The translations under genes were made by a program, and so were the position numbers. A stretch of 64,000 nucleotides of DNA from CAZVKN01 sp964627035. Lineage in GTDB: Bacteria > Electryoneota > AABM5-125-24 > Hatepunaeales > Hatepunaeaceae. Position 1 is the first letter of the stretch. Every line of letters starts with the position of its first letter. The stretch is taken from positions 124,001 to 188,000 of the forward strand of contig CAZVKN010000001.1 of NCBI GenBank assembly GCA_964627035.1, in the 5' to 3' direction. This document shows positions 20,201 to 29,834 of this stretch, piece after piece. Below the pieces are notes generated by a model. The model was given only the letters and a program-made list of their open reading frames with translations, was not told the DNA's origin and did not search any database.

Positions 20201-22779
20201 CCTATGTTCGTAACAACTATATCAAGCTCATATTCATCCTCACCAACAGGGATGATATTCCCATTAACGACTCCTGATACCTGGAAATTCGGTGATTGGG
20301 GATTAAGAGGGATTGACGAAGTGAATGTCTCATCACCGCTGTTGAACTCGATTAGTAATACCGGCTTGGTCGCCGGGCGGCTGTTGCCATCGGGGCAATC
20401 CTCAGCAAATAGAATAGTAACACTCTCGTCACCTTCAGCACTACTCCCTTCATCAATGTCGCCGAACGTGATACTGTTCTCCTCTATTTCTATCCACGGT
20501 GAACTACTGCTGACAACCGCCGATACTTCCTGCAGATCCTCACTACCAAGATTCACCGCACTTAAGCTCAGAACGAACGTTTCCCCCGCGTTGATCTCTC
20601 CATCGCCGTTGTTAGCCTCAATATCCTCCGCTTCAACCAGCTCAAATTCAGCTATTTCCAAAGCGATGTCAGGTGCTTCGACTTCAACTTCACCGAAGAA
20701 CGGACGAATGTCCCTGCCTGTCACGGTGACATACAATTCGTCACCTTCAAGCTGTATTCCACCTTCGAATGAAAAGTATGCAACTCCGTTGGAATCAGTG
20801 GTGGTTGTCCACATCAGCATATCATCATAGTTAGCATAATTGTCACTGTTAAACCTTGGCATGTCGCCCGGTGCATAAAGAGTCACCTGCGCACCTGCCA
20901 CTTCGGCATCGTCATTGTCAGGCTCATAGACAGATACTTCAAAATACCTCGTTTCCGGGACGATTTGCTCAGGGAATACAGCATCAACTACCCGTGGAAC
21001 TCCAATCCACGGCTGCAAACCAGGGTCTCCAAAAACATCATAATCAGTTCTCACATGCTCAAAAAGTGGTCGGTTCATCCAGCGATGATTTTCAGGAAAG
21101 TAAAATTCAAATGCGGTAAGTGCTTGACTATACCCCCAACCGAGTGGTAAATCCCGCAGCATGATCCCGTTGACCATCTCAAGAAACATTGCACTCATCG
21201 TTCCGGTCATAGGACCGCCCCAACCGTTGGACGTAGCAACATATCCCTTCAGATTGTCACCACTGCCAGTTCTGAACATAATTTCCTGAGCCCACTCACC
21301 ATGCCCACAGGCGTTGATGTTGATCGGAAAGACTACATTTTCATCAACTTCCCGGTTGAAATCGTGGTCACCGCGTCGGGGAACGAAATAATAGTTCTCT
21401 GCACGCCCCATCATCACATTACAGCCCTCATTCATCACATCCCGAATCACCGGACCTATCCTGTGACCGACTCGGTCATGCGGATAATGCTCATAGAATG
21501 TAATGTCATCGTATCCGAGACGCTGAAGCACTTCCTCACCCCACCTGACATTTGTATGAATTGTTATGTGCCAGGCTGAAGTTGGACTGTTACCCCAATG
21601 CTGAGTGTAAACCATACCGCGTGTGAACCAATCAGTATCCTCCATATATGGTTCAGCTTCATACAGTAGAGTACGACCTACAGCGAGTTCCATTGTCGGA
21701 CGACTCCCAGAAGGCCACCTGCTTATAGCCACATCAGGCAGCTCATCGCGACCCTCAAGCAAAGCATACTTATAATCTGCATGAGGAGCACCACCCCAAA
21801 CGGATTGCCCTCTTTCAGCATCCAACACCCAACCAACAGAAGGTGGATAGGAATATTGGGATCGGTCTCCAATTAATAGCAGATATTCAAAAGGATCTTC
21901 ACCCGCATCAAGATAGGCATCATATCTATCCTGGATTTCATTTTTTACAGTATTGGTATTCCTAGCTTCACCATTGCTCAGAGACAATACATCAACCTTA
22001 TAGCCTGCTTTCCGTCGCCATTCGATAAACGGTGCTGCGTATTCTATGGTGTTTTCATGTGCTGCAATCAAGTAGTGACCGACATGATCAGGAACCTGAT
22101 CCGGATCATCACGCCCGACATCTCCCCCATTCACAGTCAATCCATCAATATATTTCAGAAAGTTTTGACTGCGGTTACGCCGATTAGGTCGCTCAACCCG
22201 ATTGACAGGCGTGTCATCCGTGTAGATGATGTCTGTATTTATCCTGTCATAGTGCAGATAACTGCCGGTTGAATAGTCATACCTGACCGGATAGGTAGTA
22301 ATCTTGACAATGCGAACACCGCGAATAATTCTCGGTGCTGACATCTCAGCAGTCACTAACGGGTATATCCTCACCTCTTGGTTGTCGGTGACATTGACCT
22401 GAGAGCCACACTCCTCCTCAACACACAGCGCTGGTCTGTTGTCAGTTCTGATTCGATGTGGTTCACCTGCATCAACTCTAAGCTCCAAACCGGCATCCGG
22501 GGGCACGACCACAAACCTGCTGACAGCGGGAAGTATCGGCTTTCCATACTCCATCGTAGCACCTGCTCCCGGCATCAGGAAAGCATCGAATGCTTCATTA
22601 TCACGCTCGACAGTTGTCCGTTCAATCCGCGACATATCAAATTCGAGTTGTATCGCCTGAATATCCGATGCGACGACAGTCACATAGTCTTCTCCACTCA
22701 CTATGTCTGTGATTGCAGCAAAGGCAGAGAATGACAAAGCGAGGGTTGCAAATACAATCAAACGAAAAATTCCGGTCAT
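17263..22779 (-). CDS. Gingipain-like (peptidase C25) giant secreted protein, catalytic Cys replaced by Asn
   Basis: 1838 aa. A signal peptide (residues 1-21) is followed by a propeptide-like region. A C25 caspase-fold domain spans about 230-600; the catalytic His is in ACGHGEW (His493), but the Cys position in VATSNGWGG is Asn518. Then come Ig-like domains (~610-950), a lectin-like block (YGYICFDDTDD..., ~960-1190), a carboxypeptidase-regulatory-like domain, a propeller-like module, and the C-terminal sorting domain (YPSPFNGLT ... KIALIK). The downstream paralogue at 22890-28388 keeps Cys at the same residue number, so this copy may be a pseudoprotease. SD AGGA lies nine bases before ATG. 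It lies 110 bp after the paralogue. Confidence 0.85.
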   Translation of the reverse strand: MTGIFRLIVFATLALSFSAFAAITDIVSGEDYVTVVASDIQAIQLEFDMSRIERTTVERDNEAFDAFLMPGAGATMEYGKPILPAVSRFVVVPPDAGLELRVDAGEPHRIRTDNRPALCVEEECGSQVNVTDNQEVRIYPLVTAEMSAPRIIRGVRIVKITTYPVRYDYSTGSYLHYDRINTDIIYTDDTPVNRVERPNRRNRSQNFLKYIDGLTVNGGDVGRDDPDQVPDHVGHYLIAAHENTIEYAAPFIEWRRKAGYKVDVLSLSNGEARNTNTVKNEIQDRYDAYLDAGEDPFEYLLLIGDRSQYSYPPSVGWVLDAERGQSVWGGAPHADYKYALLEGRDELPDVAISRWPSGSRPTMELAVGRTLLYEAEPYMEDTDWFTRGMVYTQHWGNSPTSAWHITIHTNVRWGEEVLQRLGYDDITFYEHYPHDRVGHRIGPVIRDVMNEGCNVMMGRAENYYFVPRRGDHDFNREVDENVVFPININACGHGEWAQEIMFRTGSGDNLKGYVATSNGWGGPMTGTMSAMFLEMVNGIMLRDLPLGWGYSQALTAFEFYFPENHRWMNRPLFEHVRTDYDVFGDPGLQPWIGVPRVVDAVFPEQIVPETRYFEVSVYEPDNDDAEVAGAQVTLYAPGDMPRFNSDNYANYDDMLMWTTTTDSNGVAYFSFEGGIQLEGDELYVTVTGRDIRPFFGEVEVEAPDIALEIAEFELVEAEDIEANNGDGEINAGETFVLSLSAVNLGSEDLQEVSAVVSSSSPWIEIEENSITFGDIDEGSSAEGDESVTILFAEDCPDGNSRPATKPVLLIEFNSGDETFTSSIPLNPQSPNFQVSGVVNGNIIPVGEDEYELDIVVTNIGSITAPPVTAEIRPLDLGVSVTNSFAEYPEIAIGEEEDIQGDPFIVTGNTIAIPGTIVDMLMILRSDNDFVDSAYFQLQVDEPRENVPLGPDKYGYICFDDTDDAWDIAPDYEWIEISRNERERDFNGVSCEFDGRPDHNSNAGESTVVLLGFETQFYGELFDRITICTNGFIAMGDQGRVTNYQNWPMDRAMGGGLGMIAPLWDKLAFRDDSQVYYYYDEDENRFIVEWYELRHKTGGNSDLTFQVIILDHDHWGTETGDQNVVIQYRSVDNISNVGGTDQAWTNDNPYASVGISSPDGTTGINYTYNNEYPVQAAELADERALLFATSPKYRSGVIYGVVTDAATGEPVPNASITTEHGVAANSDEEGYYRMGNGLAELPFNITARKFGYNDSTYVDTFLVEDDSVEINFNLLHPEFRSSAIQMDAMLEPDFDTVIPFRFTNDGNGPLDWSFRKRLPGNADAEAWEHRQSFPVGETTDDPRIKGVIWANDRFYCSGGNSGARDDNTIYVLNREGNLISQFRQFSENSRYGMGDLAWDGGLLWGGEDRTIYGFTPEGEVRETFEGPFNPNQAIAWDSELQLLWISAKTSRHIAGYTRDGREVARLNRYGFTIYGLAYYPDDPDDYPLYVQHNVHVADTPDRTIVHKINPATGDTMFVAELGHVAGDKPEGAFITNQYDVYSWVLVSIANSSDPSDRIDIWQIDARREWFNVYASEEDTISISSGRLETEESQDLVLRLNSYGLPRVPFLGELVFRHNALPGADTLHVSLDVIGGLPPSPFTLTSPADGDTVNVNIHERILFEWEESVDPNWGDHVSYDIWAQSGGDSLIIGRSDSTSIEVDVVELERVISDADTVLWFVVANSDPDVVLSADRFKLHYIPLSSREESSGIPVEFGISSIYPSPFNGLTNVRFGVDVSGSTTLKAFDISGRLVLGLFEKQAKVGQYDVLWDASALPSGLYLLRLESKGRVETNKIALIK

Positions 22780-22889
22780 GGTTTCTGTCCTGTGTTGATG
22801 TAGGAATAGTGCTCTGCTTGTGATGTATGAATCTGACTCAACATAAATATCCGAATGATAAATTGCTATGTTCGCTGTTATTTAAGACG

Positions 22890-25800
22890 TTATTTGATCA
22901 GAGCCACCTTTGACATTTTCACCCTTCCGGCGGATTCCAATCTCAGCATGTATACTCCAGACGGCAGATCGGATGCGTTCCATGTCACCCGGTGAGATCC
23001 GGCGCGAACCGTTCGGTTTACCAATGTTGCAACTTCACGCCCCGAGATGTCAAACGCACGTAAACTGACCCTGTCCATCTTGTCCATGCCGTAGCTGATA
23101 GTAGTCAAACCGTTGAAAGGACTCGGATAGATTGACTCCAGCGCAAATTCAACCGGAGTGTTCAATCTATCCTTAGACGTTGAATTCGGCGTGAATCTGA
23201 AACTGTTGCGTGAACTGCTGTACGTTTGCTCAGGATCTGAATCCGCAACCACCCACCATGTCAGCGAGCGTAGTGGATCATCGGGCCAAAGGTTGCTGAG
23301 CGCCAACAGATCAACCGACATTGAGCTGCTGTCAGAAACTCCCACCTGCAGCGAATCTTCATCGGATTGCAGCCACACCTGATAGCGGATTATGTCACCC
23401 CAGTTTGGATCTACGCTCTCCTCCCATCTGAAAACTGTCTCATCCAACACATTTGCATCGAGTTCATCATCCTGAGCAGGATATATCAGCTCAAACGGCG
23501 ACGGTCCCTGATCACCGATGACATCCAAAAGCACATGAAGCGTGTCCGCTCCACCTTCAGCGTTATGCGTAAACAGAAGCTGCCCTTCAAACGCAACGCG
23601 TGGAAGGTCATAGGAATTCAGAAACAGAGTGAACTCGTCAGCTTCATCCGCTTCAAGCCTTCCTGAGAACACCTCCTGACGAGCATCCGGATCATCATCG
23701 GATCTGTACATTCTGAACCAGTCACGACGTGCATCCATCTGCCACAGATCAATCCTGTCACCATGATTGCTCGAATTTGAAATGGCAAGGAACACCCAAC
23801 TGTAAACGTCATACTGGTTGGTGATGAATGCACCTTCAGGTTTTCCGCCAAGCTGGTGATTAAGCTCTGCCACGAAAAGTGTGTCTTCCGTTTCGGGATT
23901 GATCTTATGAATGAACGTCCTGTCAGGAACACCCGCAACATGATAATTGTGGTGTACATACAGCGGATAGCCGTCCGGATCGTCGGGCCAATAGCTCAAT
24001 CCATATATCGTGAAGCGGAAGCGCGGTAATATGGTAATCTCGCGACCTTCACGATCATAACCGGCAATGTGTTGAGAAGTTTTCGCACTGATCCACAATA
24101 TCTGTCTGTCACTGTCCCAGGCTAACGCCTGATTAGGATTGAACGGACCTCGGAAATTGCTGACCATCTCACCGTCTGTATTAAAACTGAAGATTGTTCC
24201 GTCCTCACCTCCCCACAGAAGCCCACCGTCCCAGGCAAGATCGCCCATGCCATAGCGTGATTCACCAAATTGCGGGAAAGAATCGAGCATCACTCCTTCC
24301 GGATCAAGAACATAAATGAAGTTGTCATTACGATTACTCGTTCCACCACCGGTGCAGTAAAACTTCTCATCCGCCCATACCACACCTTTAATCCGTGAGT
24401 TGTCCACAGTGTCACCGACAAAGAATGACTCACGGTGCTCCCAAGGATCTACGTCAGCATTTCCGGGCAGCCGCTTGCGCAGTGTCCAATCCATAGGTCC
24501 GTTGCCCGCATTCTCGAGCGAGAAATTGATCTCGGTCTCAAAATTCGGATCGAGCATAGCATTAAAGTCTCTCTGTGACGGACCGAACTCAGGATGCAGA
24601 AGGTCAAAACTTACTTCAAGACTGTCATCTTCCTCAATCATTCTGTCTGTTAAAGTAGAATCGTTGAACCCGAGCTTTCTCGCTGTGATGTTGAAAGCAA
24701 TCTCAGCCAGTGCATTTGAGATTCGGTAGTAACCTTCATCATCAGTTCGTGCTGCCAGACCGTGCTCGGTGACAATTATCGCATCCTCAATCGGATCGCC
24801 GGATCTTGCATCATGGATCCATCCATATAGTATGCCGGAGCGGTATTTTGGTGATGTTGCGAAAAGTATTGCCCGACGATTCGCCAAAGGTGCAGAAGTG
24901 ACAGGATACTCATTGTCGAAGGAGTAGTTATAGCCTGTCGTACCGTCAGGACTCGAGATACCTACGGATGCATACGGAATATAGTAGTCCTGCTGATTCT
25001 GTCCCCTCACATTTTCCACACTCTTGTACTGAATCAGGATGTTCTGATCACCCGTCTCCGTTACCCACACATCCGTATCGTAAATTATCACCTGAAATGT
25101 TAGATCTCTGTTCCCACCCGTGAAATGTCTCAGCTTGTACCATTCTATGATGAAGCGGTTGTCGTCTTCATCGTAATAGTAGTAAACATCAGAGTCGTCC
25201 ACGAATTTCAATCTGTCCCACAGCGGGGCGATCATACCGGCTCCACCCGCCATAGCGCGATCCATGGGCCAGTTCTGGAAATTCGTAATCCTCTCCTGAT
25301 CTCCCATACAGATATAGCCGTTCGTACTGATCGTGATTTGGTCGTAAACCTGACCGTAGAACTGAGTATCAAACCCCAGATCAACCACGAGAGCTTCACC
25401 GACATCCTCAGGTGAATCGCCTTCAAAATCACAGGAAACACCGTTAAAATCACGCTCTCTTTCGTCACGGCTGATCTCAACCCAATCATAGTCGGGCGCC
25501 ATATCCCAGTTGTCATCGGTGTCATCAAAACAGATATAACCGTAACCGTCAGGACCGCCAGGCTTGTTTCTGCCCGTAGAACCGACTTCCATCTCGAAAA
25601 AGACTGTGTCCACAAACCCATCATCATTGGAAAGGACTAACAATAGATCGGTAGTTGATCCGGGAACGACAATTCGATTGCCCGTAACGAGGAACGGATT
25701 CCCTTCAATTCTGCTATGTCTCCCTGCATCAATTTCGGGGTAAGACCCGAATTCACGGATCGGTGTGATCCCAATCCCGCCGACGACCAACTCAGCGTTA

Positions 25801-28388
25801 AACGCAGGTGCGTCCATACCACCGATATTCTGGATCTCGACATCAAGCTCGTACTCGTCTTCATCTGTAGGAACTGTTTCGCCACCGATGATTCTACGAA
25901 CCACAAAATTGGGTGCGACCGGGTCAAGTCTGATCGCAGATTGCCAACTGTCATCGCGGCTGGTAAATTCAATTTCAATTATCGGTCGGGTTATCGGTCT
26001 GCTTTCACCGTCCGGGCAAGCGGGAGAAATTGTCAACGTGGCAGGCTCATCACCTTCACCACTCTGACCGTGATCAATGTCACCGAATGAGATCACATCT
26101 TCGGAAACTTCAACCCACTCGGACAAACTCCTTACGGTAGCGGTAACATCCAAAGCCTCATCACGGTTTCCGATATTTGCGGCAGTCAGATCAAGGTAAA
26201 TGATCTCTCCCGGATTGATATCCCCATCTTCATTGCCTTCAGATTCGGTCAGTTCATAGTCTGACAGCTCGATGGACATCCGCGGAACATCAATTTCCGC
26301 TTCACCGAAGAATGGCAAAATCTCTCTGCCGGTTATTGTCACAAGCAGTTCTGTTCCGTCTTCAAACTCCGTACCCTCTGGAAAGACAAAGTATGCCATG
26401 CCGTTTGTATCGCTCTTTGTCGTCCACATCTGCATATCATCGTAGTCCGGATAGTCATCATCATCAAAATCCGGCATGTCACCCGGCGCATACAGCGTCA
26501 CCTGCGCACCGGCTACATCGGTCTCATCTTCAGGATCGAACACATAAACTTCAATCATTCGAGTATCAGGCGTAATCAATTCCGGATAGTCCGCTTCAAC
26601 GATTTGAGGGACACCTTTCCATGCCTGAATACCGGGATCACCGTAACAGTCAAAGTCAGTTTTGCTTTCACTATAAATCGGAATATTTCTGACTCGATAG
26701 TTTGGAAGAAAACGTTCAAGATTTATCCCAGCCGTAACACGTCCCCAACCGAGGGTCAGGTCACGTTGAACCACACCGTTAACCAACTCAAGCCATAGTG
26801 CACTCATCACATTTGTAGGAGGACCACCCCATCCACAAGTAGAGGCTACCGGACCTTTCAGGTTGTTTCCACTTGCTCCGCCTCCTCTAAGCTGGTTCCA
26901 GGTTGACCATTCCCCATGGCCATTGGTTACCAATCTAATCGGAAAAACGTCTGCATTATTATCCACATTATGAAAACGATCCCGCCAGTAATAGTTTTCG
27001 GCTCGACCTAAAAGCAAATTTGTCCCGTCATTGTACTGTTCAGCTACAAATGGACCGACTCGTCCTCCATTTTGATCATGGTCATATAGTTCATAGAATC
27101 GAATATCATCAAAGCCTTGTGCCTGCAATACTTCTTCAGCCCAGCGGACATTAGTATGAATGGTGATATGCCACGCTGATGTCGGAGTATTTCCCCAATG
27201 CTGTGAGTAAACTGCACCGCGGGTGAACCAGTCAGTATCCTCCATATAGGGATATGCTTCATAACCAAGAGTTCTTCCGCTGAATAGCTCAAGCTTATTC
27301 CTATCTCCTGCACACCAACGGGATATTCCTACATCCGGGTGTATGTCGCCATTACCCCCCTCGAGAAGCCCATATTTATAATCAGCATGAGGAGGATTTC
27401 CCCACACACTTTCGCCAACCTCCGCTCCAATCTGCCATTGGGCAGATCCTGCTTCACCTCTATAACTTGCCCTGTCACCAATCAGCATGACTTCATCAAA
27501 CGGATCTATACCGTCATCCATGTAAGCAGTATATCTGGTTTGAATTTGTCCTTTTATCCATCCGGTGCTAGTCGCTCTGTTACTTGGAACAGACAATATA
27601 TCAACTTTCCAACCTGATTTTCTCCGCCACTCTATGAAATCTCCGGAATACTCCAGACAGTTTTCGTGCGCAACTACGAGATAGTGACCTACATATTCAG
27701 GCGCAACATCCGGATCGTCTCTACCGACATCGTTACCGTTAATAGCAATCTCGCGAATTGCTTTCAGGAACTGCTCACTGCGATTGCGCCGTATGGGTAC
27801 ATAAGCCGGATTAATCGGATCGTCATCGGTGAACTGGAGATCAGCGACAATATGATCGCGAATCAGGTAGCTGTTGCTGTCAAAATCGTATTGAATCGGG
27901 AATGTAGTGACCTTGACCATGCGAACACCTCGCATGACAACAGGTTCACTCATCTCAGCAATATTCCGAGGATAAAGTCCTCGATTCTGGCCTATTTGCT
28001 GATCGGGTTCCGGAGTCATATACTCTTCGAGGCAGAGCATTGGTGAATGGTCTGTTTGAACAGTTCGGGGATCGTCTGCATCTATGGATAGTTCAATCCC
28101 TGCATCGTGTGGAACAACAATAAACCTGCTGATGGCAGGCAGAATCGGTTTGCCGTATTCATAAGTTGTCCCTTCGCCGGGGATGAATTGATAATCGTAG
28201 GTTCGACCTTCATTTACAACTTCACGAAGATCTACATTTGACAGGGTAAATTCCAGACCCAATGAATATGCGTCTGAAGATGTGATGGTAACTTGGTTGT
28301 CATCCGTTGCATCCAGACCGTAAGGGGTAGCCCAGCAGGTAATGGACGTGAGTAAAATCAGCATTGAATAACGAAGTATCGAAATCAT
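22890..28388 (-). CDS. Gingipain-like (peptidase C25) giant secreted protease
   Basis: 1832 aa, a full-length paralogue of the following gene. Signal peptide 1-20. The C25 domain has the catalytic dyad intact: His491 in TNGHGEW and Cys518 in VASTCGWGG. It then has the same train of Ig-like domains, a YGYICFDDTDD lectin-like block, a carboxypeptidase-regulatory-like domain, a propeller-like module and the C-terminal sorting domain (YPSPFNGLT ... KVALIK). C25 proteins cleave after Arg or Lys in Porphyromonas; specificity here is unknown. SD GAGGAAG precedes the ATG, and a good promoter lies at 28455-28482. Probably exported through T9SS and surface anchored. Confidence 0.9.
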   Translation of the reverse strand: MISILRYSMLILLTSITCWATPYGLDATDDNQVTITSSDAYSLGLEFTLSNVDLREVVNEGRTYDYQFIPGEGTTYEYGKPILPAISRFIVVPHDAGIELSIDADDPRTVQTDHSPMLCLEEYMTPEPDQQIGQNRGLYPRNIAEMSEPVVMRGVRMVKVTTFPIQYDFDSNSYLIRDHIVADLQFTDDDPINPAYVPIRRNRSEQFLKAIREIAINGNDVGRDDPDVAPEYVGHYLVVAHENCLEYSGDFIEWRRKSGWKVDILSVPSNRATSTGWIKGQIQTRYTAYMDDGIDPFDEVMLIGDRASYRGEAGSAQWQIGAEVGESVWGNPPHADYKYGLLEGGNGDIHPDVGISRWCAGDRNKLELFSGRTLGYEAYPYMEDTDWFTRGAVYSQHWGNTPTSAWHITIHTNVRWAEEVLQAQGFDDIRFYELYDHDQNGGRVGPFVAEQYNDGTNLLLGRAENYYWRDRFHNVDNNADVFPIRLVTNGHGEWSTWNQLRGGGASGNNLKGPVASTCGWGGPPTNVMSALWLELVNGVVQRDLTLGWGRVTAGINLERFLPNYRVRNIPIYSESKTDFDCYGDPGIQAWKGVPQIVEADYPELITPDTRMIEVYVFDPEDETDVAGAQVTLYAPGDMPDFDDDDYPDYDDMQMWTTKSDTNGMAYFVFPEGTEFEDGTELLVTITGREILPFFGEAEIDVPRMSIELSDYELTESEGNEDGDINPGEIIYLDLTAANIGNRDEALDVTATVRSLSEWVEVSEDVISFGDIDHGQSGEGDEPATLTISPACPDGESRPITRPIIEIEFTSRDDSWQSAIRLDPVAPNFVVRRIIGGETVPTDEDEYELDVEIQNIGGMDAPAFNAELVVGGIGITPIREFGSYPEIDAGRHSRIEGNPFLVTGNRIVVPGSTTDLLLVLSNDDGFVDTVFFEMEVGSTGRNKPGGPDGYGYICFDDTDDNWDMAPDYDWVEISRDERERDFNGVSCDFEGDSPEDVGEALVVDLGFDTQFYGQVYDQITISTNGYICMGDQERITNFQNWPMDRAMAGGAGMIAPLWDRLKFVDDSDVYYYYDEDDNRFIIEWYKLRHFTGGNRDLTFQVIIYDTDVWVTETGDQNILIQYKSVENVRGQNQQDYYIPYASVGISSPDGTTGYNYSFDNEYPVTSAPLANRRAILFATSPKYRSGILYGWIHDARSGDPIEDAIIVTEHGLAARTDDEGYYRISNALAEIAFNITARKLGFNDSTLTDRMIEEDDSLEVSFDLLHPEFGPSQRDFNAMLDPNFETEINFSLENAGNGPMDWTLRKRLPGNADVDPWEHRESFFVGDTVDNSRIKGVVWADEKFYCTGGGTSNRNDNFIYVLDPEGVMLDSFPQFGESRYGMGDLAWDGGLLWGGEDGTIFSFNTDGEMVSNFRGPFNPNQALAWDSDRQILWISAKTSQHIAGYDREGREITILPRFRFTIYGLSYWPDDPDGYPLYVHHNYHVAGVPDRTFIHKINPETEDTLFVAELNHQLGGKPEGAFITNQYDVYSWVFLAISNSSNHGDRIDLWQMDARRDWFRMYRSDDDPDARQEVFSGRLEADEADEFTLFLNSYDLPRVAFEGQLLFTHNAEGGADTLHVLLDVIGDQGPSPFELIYPAQDDELDANVLDETVFRWEESVDPNWGDIIRYQVWLQSDEDSLQVGVSDSSSMSVDLLALSNLWPDDPLRSLTWWVVADSDPEQTYSSSRNSFRFTPNSTSKDRLNTPVEFALESIYPSPFNGLTTISYGMDKMDRVSLRAFDISGREVATLVNRTVRAGSHRVTWNASDLPSGVYMLRLESAGRVKMSKVALIK

Positions 28389-28454
28389 GGCTTCCTCAGT
28401 TGTGTGCTTTTCAAAGTTATGTACGAAGATACAATTCTACTGTAGTAACATAGT

Positions 28455-28482
28455 ATTATACAAAATATTATTGTGAAATCAA
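28455..28482 (-). promoter_or_regulatory. Sigma-70-like promoter of the C25 gene pair
   Basis: On the minus strand TTGATT, 16 bases, TATAAT, about 70 bases upstream of the 28388 start codon. The -10 is consensus. Confidence 0.6.
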
Positions 28483-28585
28483 AGACGCTGTGATCCGGCT
28501 AACAAATTTTGTGTCGTTTTTTTGTTTTCTTCTAATAATACGACTTTTTTTATTCTTTCGTGGGACGTAAGATAAGATAAAAGGC

Positions 28586-28614
28586 TTGACTTCACCTTTC
28601 AACCTCTGTTTATT
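28586..28614 (+). promoter_or_regulatory. Probable promoter of the Na+/Ca2+ exchanger gene
   Basis: TTGACT, 17 bases, TTTATT on the plus strand, 36 bases upstream of the GTG start at 28650, in the divergent gap with the C25 gene. Confidence 0.5.
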
Positions 28615-28649
28615 GCACTGTCTGTTTCAAAATTTCAAACGGAATATCG

Positions 28650-29639
28650 GTGACTGAATTCATAAATCAAATCGGTGTTGTCGGGAACTCACTTGTAATC
28701 ATCGTCAGCATCACATGTCTCTACTATGGTGCTGATTGGTTGGTGAACGGAGGAAGTGCGGTTAGCTCAAGATTTGGAGTACCTCCATTTGTCGTCGGAT
28801 TGACCGTTGTCGCATTCGGAACTTCGCTGCCGGAATTTGTGGTCAGCTTCGTCGCCAACATTTTCGGGGATTCACCGACCATCGCCATCGGTAATATCAT
28901 CGGTAGCAACATCACAAATGTCGGACTGATCTTAGGTCTAAGCGCGCTGATTCTGCCCATCGCAATCCCGTTCTCCAACATTCTAAAACAATTGATCTTC
29001 TTGTTCCTGATGGGATCTTTGCTTTTTGCATTTTCACTCGATGGATTGGTTAATCGCTTTGAAGGTGCGGTACTTATAATTTTGCTGATCGGCTATGTGA
29101 TTTACTTATATCGTCATCCTGAGCAAGCTGAAACCGAAGACACCGCAGAAAAGACAGATATCAATCTCATCGGCAGTATAACACTTATCATCATAGGAAT
29201 TGTTATCTTGTCCGGTGGTGCGTGGCTTTTCGTAGAAAGCGGAAAGTGGTTTGCAGTGAAGCTCGGTGTGTCTGAGTTAGTGATTGGGCTGACAATAATG
29301 GCTGTAGGGACATCCCTGCCTGAATTGGCAACTTCGGTTGTAGCAGCTATGAAAAGACGCGGGGACATCTCCATCGGCAACATAGTCGGCAGTAACATTT
29401 TTAACATTCTGTTTATCATGGGCGGGGTCAGCTTGTTCAAACCGCTCAGCGTACTTGAAACCAAAATAGTTGACGGAACACAGGTCACATACTTTCCATA
29501 CTACCAATATCTTTCTATGGTACTGTTTGGATTGGTACTGATACCGATGACGATCAAGTCAAAACTTGATAGAATTTCAGGGGCAATCCTTATCATGGGC
29601 TACTTAGCTTTTTACACCTACCTCTTTCTTGAACATTGA
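28650..29639 (+). CDS. Calcium/sodium antiporter (CaCA family, YrbG type)
   Basis: 329 aa, about ten membrane helices in two inverted halves. Each half carries the alpha-repeat motif: FGTSLPEFVVS...IGNIIGSNITNVGLILG (first) and VGTSLPELATS...IGNIVGSNIFNILFIMG (second). These line the ion path in Na+/Ca2+ exchangers. Probably exports Ca2+ across the inner membrane against Na+ or H+. Start is GTG, with a weak ribosome site. It is monocistronic between a divergent promoter region and a hairpin at 29745-29777. Confidence 0.9.
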   Translation: MTEFINQIGVVGNSLVIIVSITCLYYGADWLVNGGSAVSSRFGVPPFVVGLTVVAFGTSLPEFVVSFVANIFGDSPTIAIGNIIGSNITNVGLILGLSALILPIAIPFSNILKQLIFLFLMGSLLFAFSLDGLVNRFEGAVLIILLIGYVIYLYRHPEQAETEDTAEKTDINLIGSITLIIIGIVILSGGAWLFVESGKWFAVKLGVSELVIGLTIMAVGTSLPELATSVVAAMKRRGDISIGNIVGSNIFNILFIMGGVSLFKPLSVLETKIVDGTQVTYFPYYQYLSMVLFGLVLIPMTIKSKLDRISGAILIMGYLAFYTYLFLEH

Positions 29640-29744
29640 CCGGATTAAGCCAGCGGCTTGCACTTTTATGCACAATATCTACTAATCCTTCCACTCTACT
29701 TGCTTTTCCCATATTTCCGTACATATATTCAAAAGTAATTGTAA

Positions 29745-29777
29745 ATCTGCTGTCGGGTTGCCAATCCGGCAGCAGAT
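29745..29777 (+). terminator. Hairpin downstream of the exchanger gene, possible terminator or leader structure
   Basis: ATCTGCTGTCGG pairs with CCGGCAGCAGAT (11 of 12) around a 9-base loop, followed by CTCTTTA rather than a clean T-run. It lies 105 bases after the exchanger stop and 58 bases before the PEP carboxykinase start, so it could serve either gene. Confidence 0.4.
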
Positions 29778-29834
29778 CTCTTTAGATATAACGATTGCTG
29801 AAAGGCAATCATTAAGATATTTCGGAGTAGCCCA

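Noticed and set aside
20000..20830. 276-codon plus-strand open frame
   Set aside because: Lies antisense within the C25 gene, Ser-rich composition typical of a shadow frame, no ribosome site or promoter.
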